This document shows positions 29,019 to 41,300 of a stretch of 64,000 nt of DNA, piece by piece. A program made the translations under genes and the position numbers. The stretch's first letter is position 1, and the number at the start of each line of letters is the position of its first letter. Origin of the DNA: Lytechinus variegatus (lineage: Eukaryota; Echinodermata; Echinoidea; Temnopleuroida; Toxopneustidae); the NCBI RefSeq assembly GCF_018143015.1, contig NC_054741.1, positions 17,851,736 to 17,915,735 of the forward strand. The letters are read 5' to 3'. The notes beneath the pieces are model-generated. The model saw only the letters and a program-made list of their open reading frames with translations. It was not told the origin of the DNA and ran no database searches.

Positions 29019-30342
29019 CTGAGCAGGATGAAACAGTCAAAATACTTTTGTAAAATGATTGGAAAAGAATTGCTCAATACTCAATATTTTATCGATATAC
29101 ATTTTGATATACCATTTTCATTATCCCGTACATCCATAGATATGATGCTTGCACGTTTAAATTTCTAAATGCCCAATCATCAATACCTTCTTTCATCGTT
29201 ATGTTGCCCACTATCCCATATCAAATTCAAGAGTCGTTTACACTTATTATGTACTTGAGATTGTTCTGCTGAATCAGTTTCAAATCAGAACATTACACTA
29301 AATCTTATTTCACTTTGATTGTCAAATATTCTAATAATTTCAATGAACTCAAAATATATCTTTTTATGAACCTTTTTTGTTTTTCATTGTTTGGCATACT
29401 CTTCATGCCTTTTTAAAGCTGAAAATTAGAAATTCGAGTGCAAGAAAGCTTAAAGCTTTTCATCGCAACTATCCCTATTTTGATTACAACTTTAAAAGTC
29501 TACCAATTTACTACATTTTTCCCATACTTGTTTTTTGTAGATACCCAAACTCCTATGATTTGAGTTCTTAAGATTAGAATTGTGAAAAACCTCTCCAACA
29601 CTTATAGTTCTCTGATAAATCATTAGAAAAAGGGCACGTTAAACTTATTGTTTTTTAATTACGTGTAGCCGAGGCCAATGATTTATTTTTCTATTTCGTT
29701 TTACTTTCGATTTAATACATCTAGTTTACTAATCAAGATTCAAAATAAATTACTTACTTAAAACATTTCGAAAGTTCAAAATCAAAACTAAAAATTAATG
29801 AGATTTAATTTGTTTGTCTTGTATAAGTCGCGATGTTTTAATGAATCTTCAGATTGTGCTGTTATTTTCTTTGAAGGTATCCGCATTGAAATTAGAGTAA
29901 ACTATAATTATAAGCCTACAAGCGAAAATAAATAAAATACAAATTTTCGTATTTCTATTTTTTTTCATTTCGGGCAATTATTAGATCCACAGCAGTAAAG
30001 ATCCACGTATCAGTTTCATCAACTGAATATACAATGTTCTAGAATTCGGAGTCTTATGTGAATAATATAATCTAGCTTTGTTTTTAAACGATAAACAAAA
30101 ATGTAACATTTTGCATCAATTAATATTTTTTTAAAAGTATTTTGGTTTACCTGTATAGGTTTGCTCTGTGGTCCCACTGGAAACTGTCGGTTGTACTGAT
30201 AGCTGTCCAGTGTAAGCGCTGTTCTTTGTGTAAGAGGTATATCCCTTGCTCTGAACCGTTGGTAAAGTGAAGTCTTGCCGACACCCGACTCCCCCAAGAG
30301 AATTACTTTGAATATAGGGGGTCTGTGAGTACTGAACTGCAT
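28521..30342 (-). CDS. Rab-like small GTPase with altered switch II, two exons
   Basis: Coding exons 30342-30151 and 29018-28521 (intron 1,132 nt, phase 0, donor CAG/GTAAAC, acceptor CTGCTCAG) give 229 residues. The G1 loop GESGVGKTS is at 17-25, G3 reads WDTANMERM around 68-76, G4 NKVD is at 126-129 and G5 VSAKE at 162-166. The fold and YFRETTAAILVYDI block are typical of Rab proteins. Two catalytic positions are changed: Asn-72 replaces the invariant Gly (Ras Gly60) and Met-73 replaces the catalytic Gln (Ras Gln61). GTP hydrolysis and the GTP-driven switch are therefore expected to be weak or absent; that is inference. The protein ends KKEKCCY, a double Cys suited to geranylgeranylation though not in a standard CC, CXC or CCXX layout. 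The chosen Met directly precedes the first beta-strand. I cannot assign a Rab subfamily. Confidence 0.88.
30151..30342 (-). CDS. Rab-like GTPase exon 1
   Basis: 64 codons from ATG, reading MQFSTHRPPIFKVILLGESG then VGKTSLYQRFRARDIPL. It contains the P-loop and switch I (RTALTLDSYQY) and ends ...QSKPIQ at the phase-0 donor. Confidence 0.88.
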
Positions 30343-32165
30343 TCTGACAGAGTTCTTTCCTTTCTTTCAGTTATAGTCTATTAGGGTCAATATTAGTGAT
30401 TTCGCCCTTCACATGGTTGTTGACTGCCATGACTTCGATCCTCATCTCAGGTATAAGACATCCCCGGAATACATCACAAACAGATCCAATCCAAGTGTAG
30501 AATAATGTTGTGCAATTTTCGTATTTTCTTCTCTGCTCTAGTTGTCCTAATAACATGTGTTTAAACTGCTTTCCTGAGCATCGATCGAAATTTCAAATTC
30601 CCGTGATATAAAAATCTTTCAAGGTGCTTTGTTGCGTAGATGCACGTTTGTGGGATAAGATCACTTCCGGTCCGTATTAACTTGGTCTGCATTGATCCCG
30701 CTGTGAGCACCGCTGGCAAATTAGTGAACGGGAAACTACGGCAAACCTCTCAATTTGTCACTTCTTTCGTCTTATTAGCAATTATGCGTCATTGATAGAG
30801 ATTGATGGCTGATTGGCAATAGTCACACTACTAGAAAATGTTTGACATAGTATCCATGCAGCAAAATAGTCTGTGGTTGTGAATCAAATTGAATAGAAAT
30901 GTTTTTTATGTGTTTTACTCCCGCTATATTATCAGTTGCAACAATTATTTTAACTAGTACTTTTTGTGATAAAGCCCTCTATGCATAAGGGCATACATAA
31001 TCTGGTTTTTAATTTTTACGGAAATGTTAATATTCCATCGGACCTTTATCAGCAACATAGGATACGGGATCCACTATGGAGGATCGGATCATCATAAACG
31101 ATAAGGCATCGTTCTTACCTGAAATGATACACCAAACATCTTCCAGTATACTTTTATACAGCTATTTATTTGCTGTTTGTCTGTTTAAATTTGAAAATGC
31201 TGTAAGCCAAAAGTTATACTTCCAGTTCAATACAGTTTATTTCTGTTTATCATTCATTTGCTTTTGAAAATACCCCCCCCCCCATTATGATCGAATGCTC
31301 AATGTTATTTTCATTGACGAGCGGATACCCGGCGCGTCCAACGAAACGCGTAAAAAGGATCTCTTCCCTGTCTCTTTTTCAAGATTGGGCACGTTATGTA
31401 CTTAACGTAATATAGGGTGTCAAAACAGTAAAATACTGAGGAAAGGGTGTATGTTTATTTCGCTAAGAAAGCTACGTGTTTAAGGAAAAATCTGTGAGGG
31501 TACAAAAAGACTCAAATGTTTCATAAGGGACTTTTTTTAGCCACAACACTACATCTTTATAGTGTCCGAAGTCCCAAACTTGGCCGCCGTCCGTGACATA
31601 ACGATTACAATATCACTGCACTTGTTTAGGGGTCAATTCAGGGAATACTTGTCAAGGTACCGTCTTAATAGTTACTTTTTATCTTTTCAGAACATTTTCA
31701 GAATATTGAAAATATTTGTTTAGGGTGCATTTCGAAACCCCATAGACACGCCTGGTTTCCTCTCGTCAATGAAAGTGCCCCGGGGCTCAATGTCAAACCA
31801 ATGTATGGATACAAAATCAACAATGTATAAACGTTAGGCCTACATGTATATCCCACTTACAGAGAAAAAATAATAATATTGCTCAATCCTGCATGGGGAG
31901 CGTTTTTATCAATATTTTTATCGGACAATTAAGTAGTCAGATCTGTCAACTTTCCTGAATTTTGATTAGAGAAGAAACCTTGTTACTATGGTAACTATCG
32001 GCAAAAAAAATGTTTGACAAGCCCTGTCATGAAACGCTCCCCTGATCCATTTTAGTCGAGAAACTGTGATTCGGTTGATCAACGCTTTTATTTTCTGATG
32101 AAAATATTGAATAAGTACTATAGTATTCAAGGCCTTATATGTAGGGCCTTGCTAGTATTCGTCAG

Positions 32166-33853
32166 GGGCCTGTTTCTCAACACCGTCATAAGTCTAACTT
32201 CTTCGGACTAAATCGGAGATAGTGAGCTACTTGTCCGCTAACCGTTTCACGAAGCACTCTTAGCCAAGTTCGGAAACAACAACCTCACTTAATATTTATG
32301 ACAAATCTGAACCTGTCACAACTTCTTTCTTAGTGACGTAGGGGCATCACGTGGGTAGACTATGACGTGCAAAAGTGCCTAGAAATTTGAAAATTAAAAA
32401 TCTTACGTAATCAATCATAGAGGTTGGTTGAAATTATATGCACAACACATGCATTCAATGATAATTGTAATGCTAAGAAACCTTAAAAACTGTTGGTAAA
32501 ACACCACAAAACCATTCATTTTGAAAGAGTAAAATGATTTAATCGATAAAGATTCTACCACGTCAGGCCATTCATAACTAAACTCGCCATTCGTCGTTTT
32601 GATTAATTTGATTGCATTTATTCTTTTTCACTCCAAAATTAACAAAAGTTACAATGTAAAGCATATCATATACAGAAATGGAAAAAGGGAACCCACTGGA
32701 AAGCGAAGCTTGTTAGTGTGGGTTCCCTGCAATAAATAGTTAATTAAAGTATATCTTTGATCAATGAAATTCAATTCGTAAATTAAAAAGGTTTGTACAA
32801 TGAACTGATGAAAAAGAATACCAGTGGGGTCAAGCTTTTTATGTTTACTCAGACCCCTATTAAAGAGAAATACCAGTAGTTGCAGTAAAGATTGATTTTA
32901 TGACAAAGTCTATAAAACCAGGCTTAAATGTCAGTATATCGTCAAGGATCTAGATCTGGTACAGTTAAATAAACTGAACTTCGTGAAATCTTGAAATCTA
33001 CGCTGAAAAATGTTCACACTGAACATCACCAACACAGATAGGCACACGTGGGACAGTGTATTATTATTGCTGGAATAAAGACCCGACGGAAGTGACCGAA
33101 TCCGCGCTTATTTTGCTTATTTCTCAGCAATTACACAATTTCTTTCAGAATCCTTTGGCATATATTTTTCATTCATACAAACAGACACTTGGGTGGTCAT
33201 TATATAAGATTCTGTAAAAAGTCATTTTGAGATCGTTACCAAAACTGGAATTTATCTTTAACATTTGGATAAATTCTATCTTTAATTTATGCATAGAATT
33301 CGTCAAATCGTTGTTTCGGTATCAAAGATTTCAAAAGGTTATGTTAAATTATATTTTGATGATGTTTGGAATCATAAAATACCGTATAATTCATCATTTT
33401 ACAAAGAAAACCGTTATGGTTTATTTTCGTAAACTATTAAATTTTGATATCCCGGGGGTACCCATTTCAACGTCCACATGTGATTTTTTAATCATGAAAT
33501 GAATTATTCATAATTGAGTATCATTTTCTTAGCAATTGATTGCTCCAGTCTTCATGGCCTAAGTATGTATGATGCATAATTCACCTGTGCTATTATTTTG
33601 AAAAGATGTATTTCCCAATTCATCACTGCAAAAAGTTGACAATATTCACAATTTTGTCATAATTTTTCTTTTTAAAAATTATGCTATTTTGTGACTAAGG
33701 CTACGTCACGTTAGCTCTTTTTATCGATAGCATCGATATCAAGGTATTCTAGTTAGGAAGCCTTCGTGAAACAGGTTTAGTAAGATTGGAACTAACTCCG
33801 TGGTTTGTGGATAAAGATATGACTAACTTGTCCATGTGTTGAGAAACGTGCCC
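32166..33853. mobile_element. TIR element GGGCCYGTTTCTCAACAC, copy 1
   Basis: Starts GGGCCTGTTTCTCAACAC and ends with the inverted form GTGTTGAGAAACGTGCCCC. It carries an extra ~640-bp insertion at about 32605-33245 compared with the neighbouring copy. That insertion contains the self-complementary GGGAACCCACTGG...GTGTGGGTTCCC. No transposase frame is visible. Confidence 0.82.
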
Positions 33854-33862
33854 CGGCCCCAG

Positions 33863-34888
33863 GGGCCCGTTTCTCAACACCTGGACAAGTTAGTCATATC
33901 TTTATCCACAAACCACGGAGTTAGTTCCAATCTTACTAAACCTGTTTCACGAAAGGCTTCCTAACTAAAATACCTTGATATCGATACTATCGGTAAAAAG
34001 AGCAGACGAGACGTAGCCTTAGTCACAAAATAGCATAATTTTTAAAAAGAAAGATTATGACGAAATTGCAAATATTGTGATGAATTGGGAATTACATCTT
34101 TTAAAAATAATAGCACAGGTAAATTATGCATCATACATACTTATACCATGAAGACTGGGGCATTCAATTGCTGAAAAATGGAATCATGAATAATTTATTT
34201 CATGACTAAAAAATCACATGTTTACGTTGAGATGGGTACCCCCGGGATATCCAATTTTGATAGTTTACGAAAGTAAACCAAAACGGTTTTATTTGTAAAA
34301 TTATGATAATTATACAATGTTTTACGATTCCAAACATCATCGAAATATAGTTTAACATTCTTTTTTTTTTAAATCCTTGATACCGATCTTACGATTTGAC
34401 AAATTCTATGCATAAATTAGAGATTAGAATTATCCAAATGTCAATGGGTCTGAAAACGACAAATACAAGTCCAGTTATGGATGGCCTGACGTGGTAGAAT
34501 TTTTATCGATTAGATTATTTTACTATTTCAAAATGAATGGGTTTGTGGCGTTTTACCAACAGTATTCATAGTTACTTTGTATTACAATGATCATTGAATG
34601 CATTATCCCACTTATTTTGGGATGTAATTTCAACCTCTATGATTGATTACGTAAGATTATAATTTTCAAATTTCTCGGCACTTTTGCATGTCATAGTCTA
34701 CCCACGTGATGCCACTACGTCTTTAAGAAAGAAGTTATGACAGGTTCGGAGGTGTCATAAATATTTAGTGAGGTTGTTGTACCCGATCTTGGTAAAGAGG
34801 GCTTCGTGAAACGGTTAGCGGACAAGTAGCTCACTATCTCCGATTTAGTCAAGAAGTTAGACTTATGACGGTGTTGAGAAACGGGCCC
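33863..34888. mobile_element. TIR element GGGCCYGTTTCTCAACAC, copy 2 (inverted)
   Basis: 1,026 bp with the same ends as copy 1 but in opposite orientation and only about 9 bp away. Together they form a large palindrome centred near 33858, with arms differing by scattered substitutions and small indels. No coding capacity. The arrangement suggests a tandem inverted insertion. Confidence 0.85.
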
Positions 34889-35591
34889 AGGTCGTTAGTA
34901 TTATTTGACGCGCGCCCTCTTGCGACAAACAAGAATTGCCGAGCAACCGGGGAAGCTTTGTTATGACAAATTTCGGACTTATTCGATATAAAACAAGAAA
35001 ATTGCTTCCGTTTATGCGGGCGTTTGAGAAAATAAAGCGTTATTAATATTTTTCAGGAATTCTGCATATCTACCAGTGAGGTAATGAGATATCGGTATTT
35101 TAAGTATTCGCCACAATCTTTGTTGTATCTTGAGTGTGAAAAATTATTTTTCTTTGGAGTTTGGTTCAGTCCCATATATTCGGATTTTCGTCTTGTGAAA
35201 AGTGTTTTTCTCCGCGGAGGTTGAGCAACTGAGGCCCGTTTCTCTAGCCCAGTGACGTAGCTACGGTACGGGGACCTGGGGGGGGGGGGTACGTGACCCC
35301 CTGAGATTTTGTGTGCCCCCCAGAAAAAAGTTGACAGAGCAAAATAAAATTAAAAAGGAGAAAGAAGAAAAGAAAAAAGGAAAAGAACTCCCAAGAATAA
35401 AGAAGACAAGAAAGAAGAGGGAAGAGGAGGAAGACGAGTGAATGAAAAAATGTGAGGGAAGATTTGCAAAAAAAAATCTTTCATGTTACAAGAAAGTTTT
35501 GCTTGCGCTTCGCGCCAGAATTGCCTGTTCGATTAGATTCATTCTTGCTCAGACAATAGGCTGATATGGAGCAAATTTTGAAGTCAATATA

Positions 35592-36755
35592 CCGTATGAT
35601 GGGGGGACCTAAAGCTACGCACTTTGTTTACAAGCGATGTAAAATATGCCAATTTTTATATTTGAACAAATCATCTTTTACTGATTTGTGGCAAATATTC
35701 TAAAGATCCTTAACCAAAACGAAAATATCACAAAACTCACTAATACGAAAATCCCGTCGTGTTTTCCGAACACCTCTTGAATTCGCCGCCCGATGTATGG
35801 CAGTGAGTCCAAACTTCGCGCGTGTCCAAACTTCGCGGACGGTCATTATCTCCAAAACTAGCCAATATCCTTAAAATCTGACATCATCAATGTGAAAAGC
35901 GACCTAAAATTACCCTTCGCTGAAAGTTTCTTTAGGATTAGTCCAGTATTCATGAAAATATTGGCAAAAGATCGGCAAATTTGTCACCGTTATCGCCCGT
36001 TTTGAAGAAAGCAACAAGCATCACGATATCACCATTTTACAAGCAGAAATCATAAAAAATGTGAGTTAAATGTGGTACTAACCGATTCCATAGCATTTTG
36101 CCATCAATCTGATATAAATATTTCACTTTTGAGCTTGAGTCTTTGTTTAAATCTCCACAAAAGCTTTGGTGCGCGAAGTTAGGTCACACTTTTTCTGAAC
36201 GGTTTTCCAGCACAGCCCGCATTCGCTGATCGGAATAGAATTTTGAGATCGCGATACCGGCGAAACCCAGTGACCTACTTTACATTTTCGTCCATGATTT
36301 TATAGTTTACGATCTTGCCGTCAATGTGGTTACTATTTCTTGAATTGGTTTTGTATAAATTATGAATAATTTGTGGACAAAATTAAGCCTGATGAATATT
36401 TTTGAAAAGTGCGCGAAGTTTGGACACCCCATCATACAATGTAGAAGGGGTCCTAAAGCTAAGCTACGCACTCGATTTATCATGCAAACAAATTGTATTT
36501 CCTGTGCCTCAATTTTTAAAATTTGCTCAAATTATGATAGGATAATATAAAATTAAATCAAATGTAACTCCAAAATTCCAAACAATTGTGGGTTTCTCTG
36601 CATTTAGAGATTTACTGCAGCCCATGTAGAAAAATTTGAAAAGGAATCGTTCGTCAAACTGCAGTCACAGTTTCACACACAGAGTGTGCATTGGCCATTA
36701 AAATCTGCTTGTGCGATGAGTGGTGCGTAGCTTTAGGACCCCCGACCATACAAAA
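35592..36755. mobile_element. Nested TIR elements
   Basis: The outer ends match: GGGACCTAAAGCTACGCAC at about 35604 and its inverse GTGCGTAGCTTTAGGACCC near 36722. A further copy of the end lies at 36448. Inside, about 35811-36430, a second element has GTCCAAACTTCGCGC ends (with a doubled left end) inverted as GCGCGAAGTTTGGACACC. One TIR element has therefore inserted into another. No transposase seen. Confidence 0.7.
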
Positions 36756-36847
36756 CATATTTTAGACCAAAAGCTTCAGTCTTTGTATTTTGGTTGTTCC
36801 GCTGAACTACGTTGGCTCCACTCACCAATGAAGAGCTTGGAGGCTAC

Positions 36848-37909
36848 TAGTGCTGTTGTCGATAGGCCTCATATCGACATTGATGTCGACATACAAAGGA
36901 TTTTCAATGTTTCCGACATGTCGACATGCACGCACCCACATCGACATGCAAACATAAAATAAAAAGGGGTCTAGCCTAAAGTCACGAGTATAAAGCTTAG
37001 CTGAAAAGTTAGAAGCTTTTATCCACAGTAAGTGGCGCGATTAAAAGGTTTATTCAGCTATAAAGCGGCACATTAAATGAAAAAAGAATACCTGCGAGCT
37101 GCGCGGCAGCAGAAATACGTCAGTGCCTGAGCTGAGTGTGGGCCAGCCTGCCCGATCGATCGAGCTGCCCCTCGACGATCGCTCTAGATCTAGCTAGCGT
37201 ATAGCGAGCGTAGCGTAGTACTAGTAGCATTCACCGTACCCATCCATATGTACCCATCGCTATTCACCGTGCTTGATAATACGTTGCTCTGCAATGCATT
37301 ACTTTTCACATAAACGTTTTTGTCAAAGTTGTGACCGCCGCTATTGAGCGCTTATTTCAAATCACGAAGTCACAGAAAACTTCCCTTCCTTCGTTTGGAG
37401 ATCGTTGCACGGATCGCCGCGGAAGTGATACTGAAATTATCGGTCGATTTTCATTATTTTTTACTGTCAATTTGAGGAGCTTGCGTTTGCAGCACATGTG
37501 TACCAGCGTATAATACGCAATGATCACTATTGTAATTGGTGATTCTCAAATTGGCTCCGAGTGTTATTGCGCAATGCTTTCGAGACCGGATCGTGGTACA
37601 AAACTTGATTCTCCAGAAAAAGATGTGGATTAAATCAGTGATTTTGAAAGTGAATTCACTCTAGCTTTGTGAAAATATGTTTTCCCGAACTGAGCCTGTA
37701 TTATATAGATCTAGATCTAGTGTGGGGATATCACTCGTGGCAAGGTGAATACATTTGATTGAGAGTGTTATGTTCCACGATCGAATGATTTTTTTTGTTA
37801 GGGAGCCTAGGCTAAATTACGGTCCCTTTTTCATGTCGACATTGTCGATGTCGGGATTAATTTTTAAGCGACATGTCGACATGGATTTTTGTTCCCGACA
37901 ACAGCACTA
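36848..37909. mobile_element. Non-autonomous hAT-like element with 8-bp target duplication
   Basis: The terminal inverted repeats TAGTGCTGTTGTCG and CGACAACAGCACTA are perfect over 14 bp. The element is flanked on both sides by GAGGCTAC (36840-36847 and 37910-37917), an 8-bp target-site duplication as expected for hAT transposons. Both subterminal regions carry repeated TGTCGACA palindromes, likely transposase-binding sites. 1,062 bp with no long open frame, so it must move in trans. Confidence 0.88.
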
Positions 37910-38156
37910 GAGGCTACTAGATAGATGGCGCATAATAAATGCTGTGTTTCTTAACAATAATGAGTATTAAACATGATAATTTCCAATACTGTAGAACTAT
38001 ATGTTTTTGTTTTTGATCATTGTGATCATTCTCAAAATGTATAGTTCTATTGAAAAAAATTAAACGGGAAGAAAAAACATCTTGTACATCCAAAGTTACC
38101 AAACAAATTATTTAGGGAGTCTTTGATGCATTTTTCTTGTGTCTTACGTCTTACAG

Positions 38157-38329
38157 AGAGAGAGAATCAGAATGAATCCTCAACATCAGAGGTCACTGTC
38201 TAGTGCTAACATTGACAACAAGGCTTTCAGAGAGGCCATCTGTAAGATGAGGAATGATGTCCTGGAGAGTAAGGCTGAGACGCAGAGAGTACGAGATCAG
38301 CTCAACTGTCTTGTTATGCTTGTCAGGAG
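38157..38329 (+). CDS. Coiled-coil gene exon 1 (first detected)
   Basis: Acceptor GTCTTACAG, donor AGGAG/GTACAG, phase 0 to 2. The likely start Met (38172) reads MNPQHQRSLSSANIDNKAFR. Five codons before it (RERIR) are open to the acceptor. Confidence 0.75.
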
Positions 38330-41300
38330 GTACAGTATGTTTCTGTAGTTCTCATGGATACTTGTTAACAATGCAACAAGATGATAAGATAATCCAGTAC
38401 AGAAATACAATAAGAGCAGAGCAGATGAGAAGACAGGATTTAGGTCCTATCAAGATCCTGCATTGTCTTCTAGGTCTCATCACCTTCCCAGAGTCAGTCT
38501 GAGGAGTTGTTAATGCTGCATGTACATGTTTGTATTACACAGGACATCAAAGATAACAGGAACATATTCTTGAGTGATTCTAAATTAAATGCACAAAATG
38601 GTCATGTTGTTAAATTGACAAATTATGACTTAATTTTCAGTAATATAGTTCAAAACAAAAAAGAAACTTTACATTTGGATGCTTGTTAGCAATAAGATTT
38701 CATTATACTAAGACTATACCCACTTTTGATTTTTTATTCATTTAGTTATTTTTTAGAAGAATGCACAATAATTTTCATTGTTTAATTTACCATACAATAA
38801 TAATAATAATAATAATACATGTAGGTATTTGTATAGCACCATCTATCTACATTTAGAAATAATCTATTCCAAGGCGCATTGTTATTATTACCCAGACTTT
38901 AGCTCGAGCTGCCTTTCAGCACTCGTGCATTCAAGGAATTAATCCTGCCATGTACCCATTCACCTCACCTGGGTCGAGTGCAGCACAGTGTGGATAAATA
39001 TCTTGCTGAAGGGAAACCTGCCATGGCTAGGGTATGAACCTACGACCCTCTGTTTTAAAGGGATAGTCAGAACCACTAGGTCATGATGCGCCCATAAAAG
39101 AATAAATATATTTTTTTAAATGATACAAAACTAAAAGAATTATATCATTTTTCAGGGCTTGGACAGGTGATCAAGCAGCAGTCGTTCATGTTTCTAATAT
39201 CGTTGGTAAGTTTATTTTCATTTTTGTCTTGGGAGAGACCTAGTGATCACTTTTCCTGTTGGTCTGTTAGTCTGTAACAAAAACGTTAAAGAACTTGCTC
39301 TCATTTCTTTATTTTTTGCATCATTTATGTTTATACTTGGTACATATGATCCTTGGGGGTAATACCACATGTGAGCCCATTAGAATGATGGGGCCAAATG
39401 TCAACTTGGGGTTAAAGGTCAAATGATATGAGGTCATGTCCATCCTTGAAGTTTTTGTTCAACCGGCTGTTATTTCTTCATTTTTGCATTAATTATGTTC
39501 ACTCTTGGTACATACCTGTATGATCCTTGGGTAATACCACATGTGTATTCATGAGGATGATGGGGTCAATGGTCATCTAGGGGCCAAATGGTATGAGGTC
39601 ATGTTCATCCTTTTTTCAAACTTTCGTTCAATTTGCTCTCATTTCTTTATTTCTGCATCAATTATGTTCACTCTTGGTACTTATGATCCTTGGGCAATAC
39701 CACATGTGTGTTCATGAGGATGATAAGGTCAAATGTTATCCAGGAGTCAAATGATTACATTGCATATTTTATTGATTGCGAAATCAGGCGACACTTGTGG
39801 GTCGTGAACCACTTTGTTTATTTCATTCTACATTGAGTGAAAAAGTTATAATGGAGAAAATATTTACGAAATTTTAGTTTTCAGTTTCATTATCTTAATA
39901 AGCATATTCATGTACATTACTGAACTTTGAACATAACTTGCAAAAAATCCAAGGCTATCAAATGCTTTTGCCTTGGATGGCCATCTGATTGGCCTTGGAA
40001 ATTTGTTGTACCCTTTTAATTTTGTCCCAGATTTATGAGAATATATCCTGGGGAAATTGACCTTTCCTGAAGATATTGAAAATTATGGCCTCATGCTTGA
40101 CTTGTAATACTAAGTCAAGTGTTTGTTTTCTCTTGAAATTTAAGGTTCCCCAATACCATCGTTCCTGAGGAGGATGGACGATGATGAAGGGGAAGGAGAG
40201 TACAAGGTAAAGAGACTGGTTGTTAATGATTTCAATTGTGAATCACCATTTATGATGTTTTGAATATTTATTATGATAGATTTCTTAAAATTGTGCATGT
40301 GTGGAGAAAAACTTAACATATCAGGAGACATATTATTTGGTGCTCTGATGATAAACAATGTGGTATTGTGATGTTTCACTCTTAACCTGCTCCCCCAGCA
40401 ACACACCTAATGAGTGTCAGCGCACTAAACTCTTAACATAAAAAGTTGTGTATGCCTACAATTTTCAGGCAGCATCAGGACAGAGGTGTATCAATCAAAT
40501 TAGAACATGACATAGAAGTAATTCAATGAAATTCAGAAAGAAATCATATTAACTTTCATAGCCCGTAATATAAAGTAAAATCACTTTGATTTCAAGTAGT
40601 TGAGGTGTAATACATCGTTTGAAACTTATATAGTGTCCAAGGCACTAATCACTATTATGACCACCCTACCTAGAATGCTGCCATCCACCACTGGGCTGTG
40701 CTGTCGATTGGTCTGCTCAATAGACATTACCAGCAGCTAGAAGCAGAAGGCCTGGCTTATGCCAAGGCTAGACTACAACACAGACAGGAGTACTTAGATG
40801 AACAACTTCAGGCCCATAGAGAGACATTAATGAGGGAGAAGAGATTGCTTAAGAAAAGAATCATGTCTGCCAATACCAAGCCAAGGTTTCCCGAACAGGT
40901 GAGATGTTAGGCTGTTGTTCAATTAACACTGTAATATACAGTGCATCTCAACATAATTTTGCATAACACTCAAAATGATAACAAAATGTCAAAGCTTCTA
41001 CCAAGCTGGAGTTTCCTGGGTAAGGTTTTTATTTACTCCTGTGGACTTTCTCAAGTCAGGTGATCAGTGGCATGTTTCACTTCTACTAATGATGTTGCTT
41101 AAGAAAGTTCACAGGAGTAGACTAAAGGTTGATAAAAGTGTAAATATTCATATAGTTCCAACTCCTTTCTCAGATTTTAACCAGTTCTTTTGAAATTTGG
41201 CTCACACATTTGTTTTTTTATTAAGGACATGCATGGCGCCAATGTTGGTCTTGGGTAAACTATGCAAAACAACCTCCTTTTTTCAAATGTGTTGGAAATT

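Larger units (their letters stand above)
30650..38150. other. Transposon-rich intergenic region
   Basis: No gene supported between the GTPase and coiled-coil genes. It consists mostly of inverted-repeat elements (32166-34888, 35592-36755, 36848-37909) with short homopolymer tracts such as the C-run near 31271 and the G-run near 35280. Confidence 0.65.
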
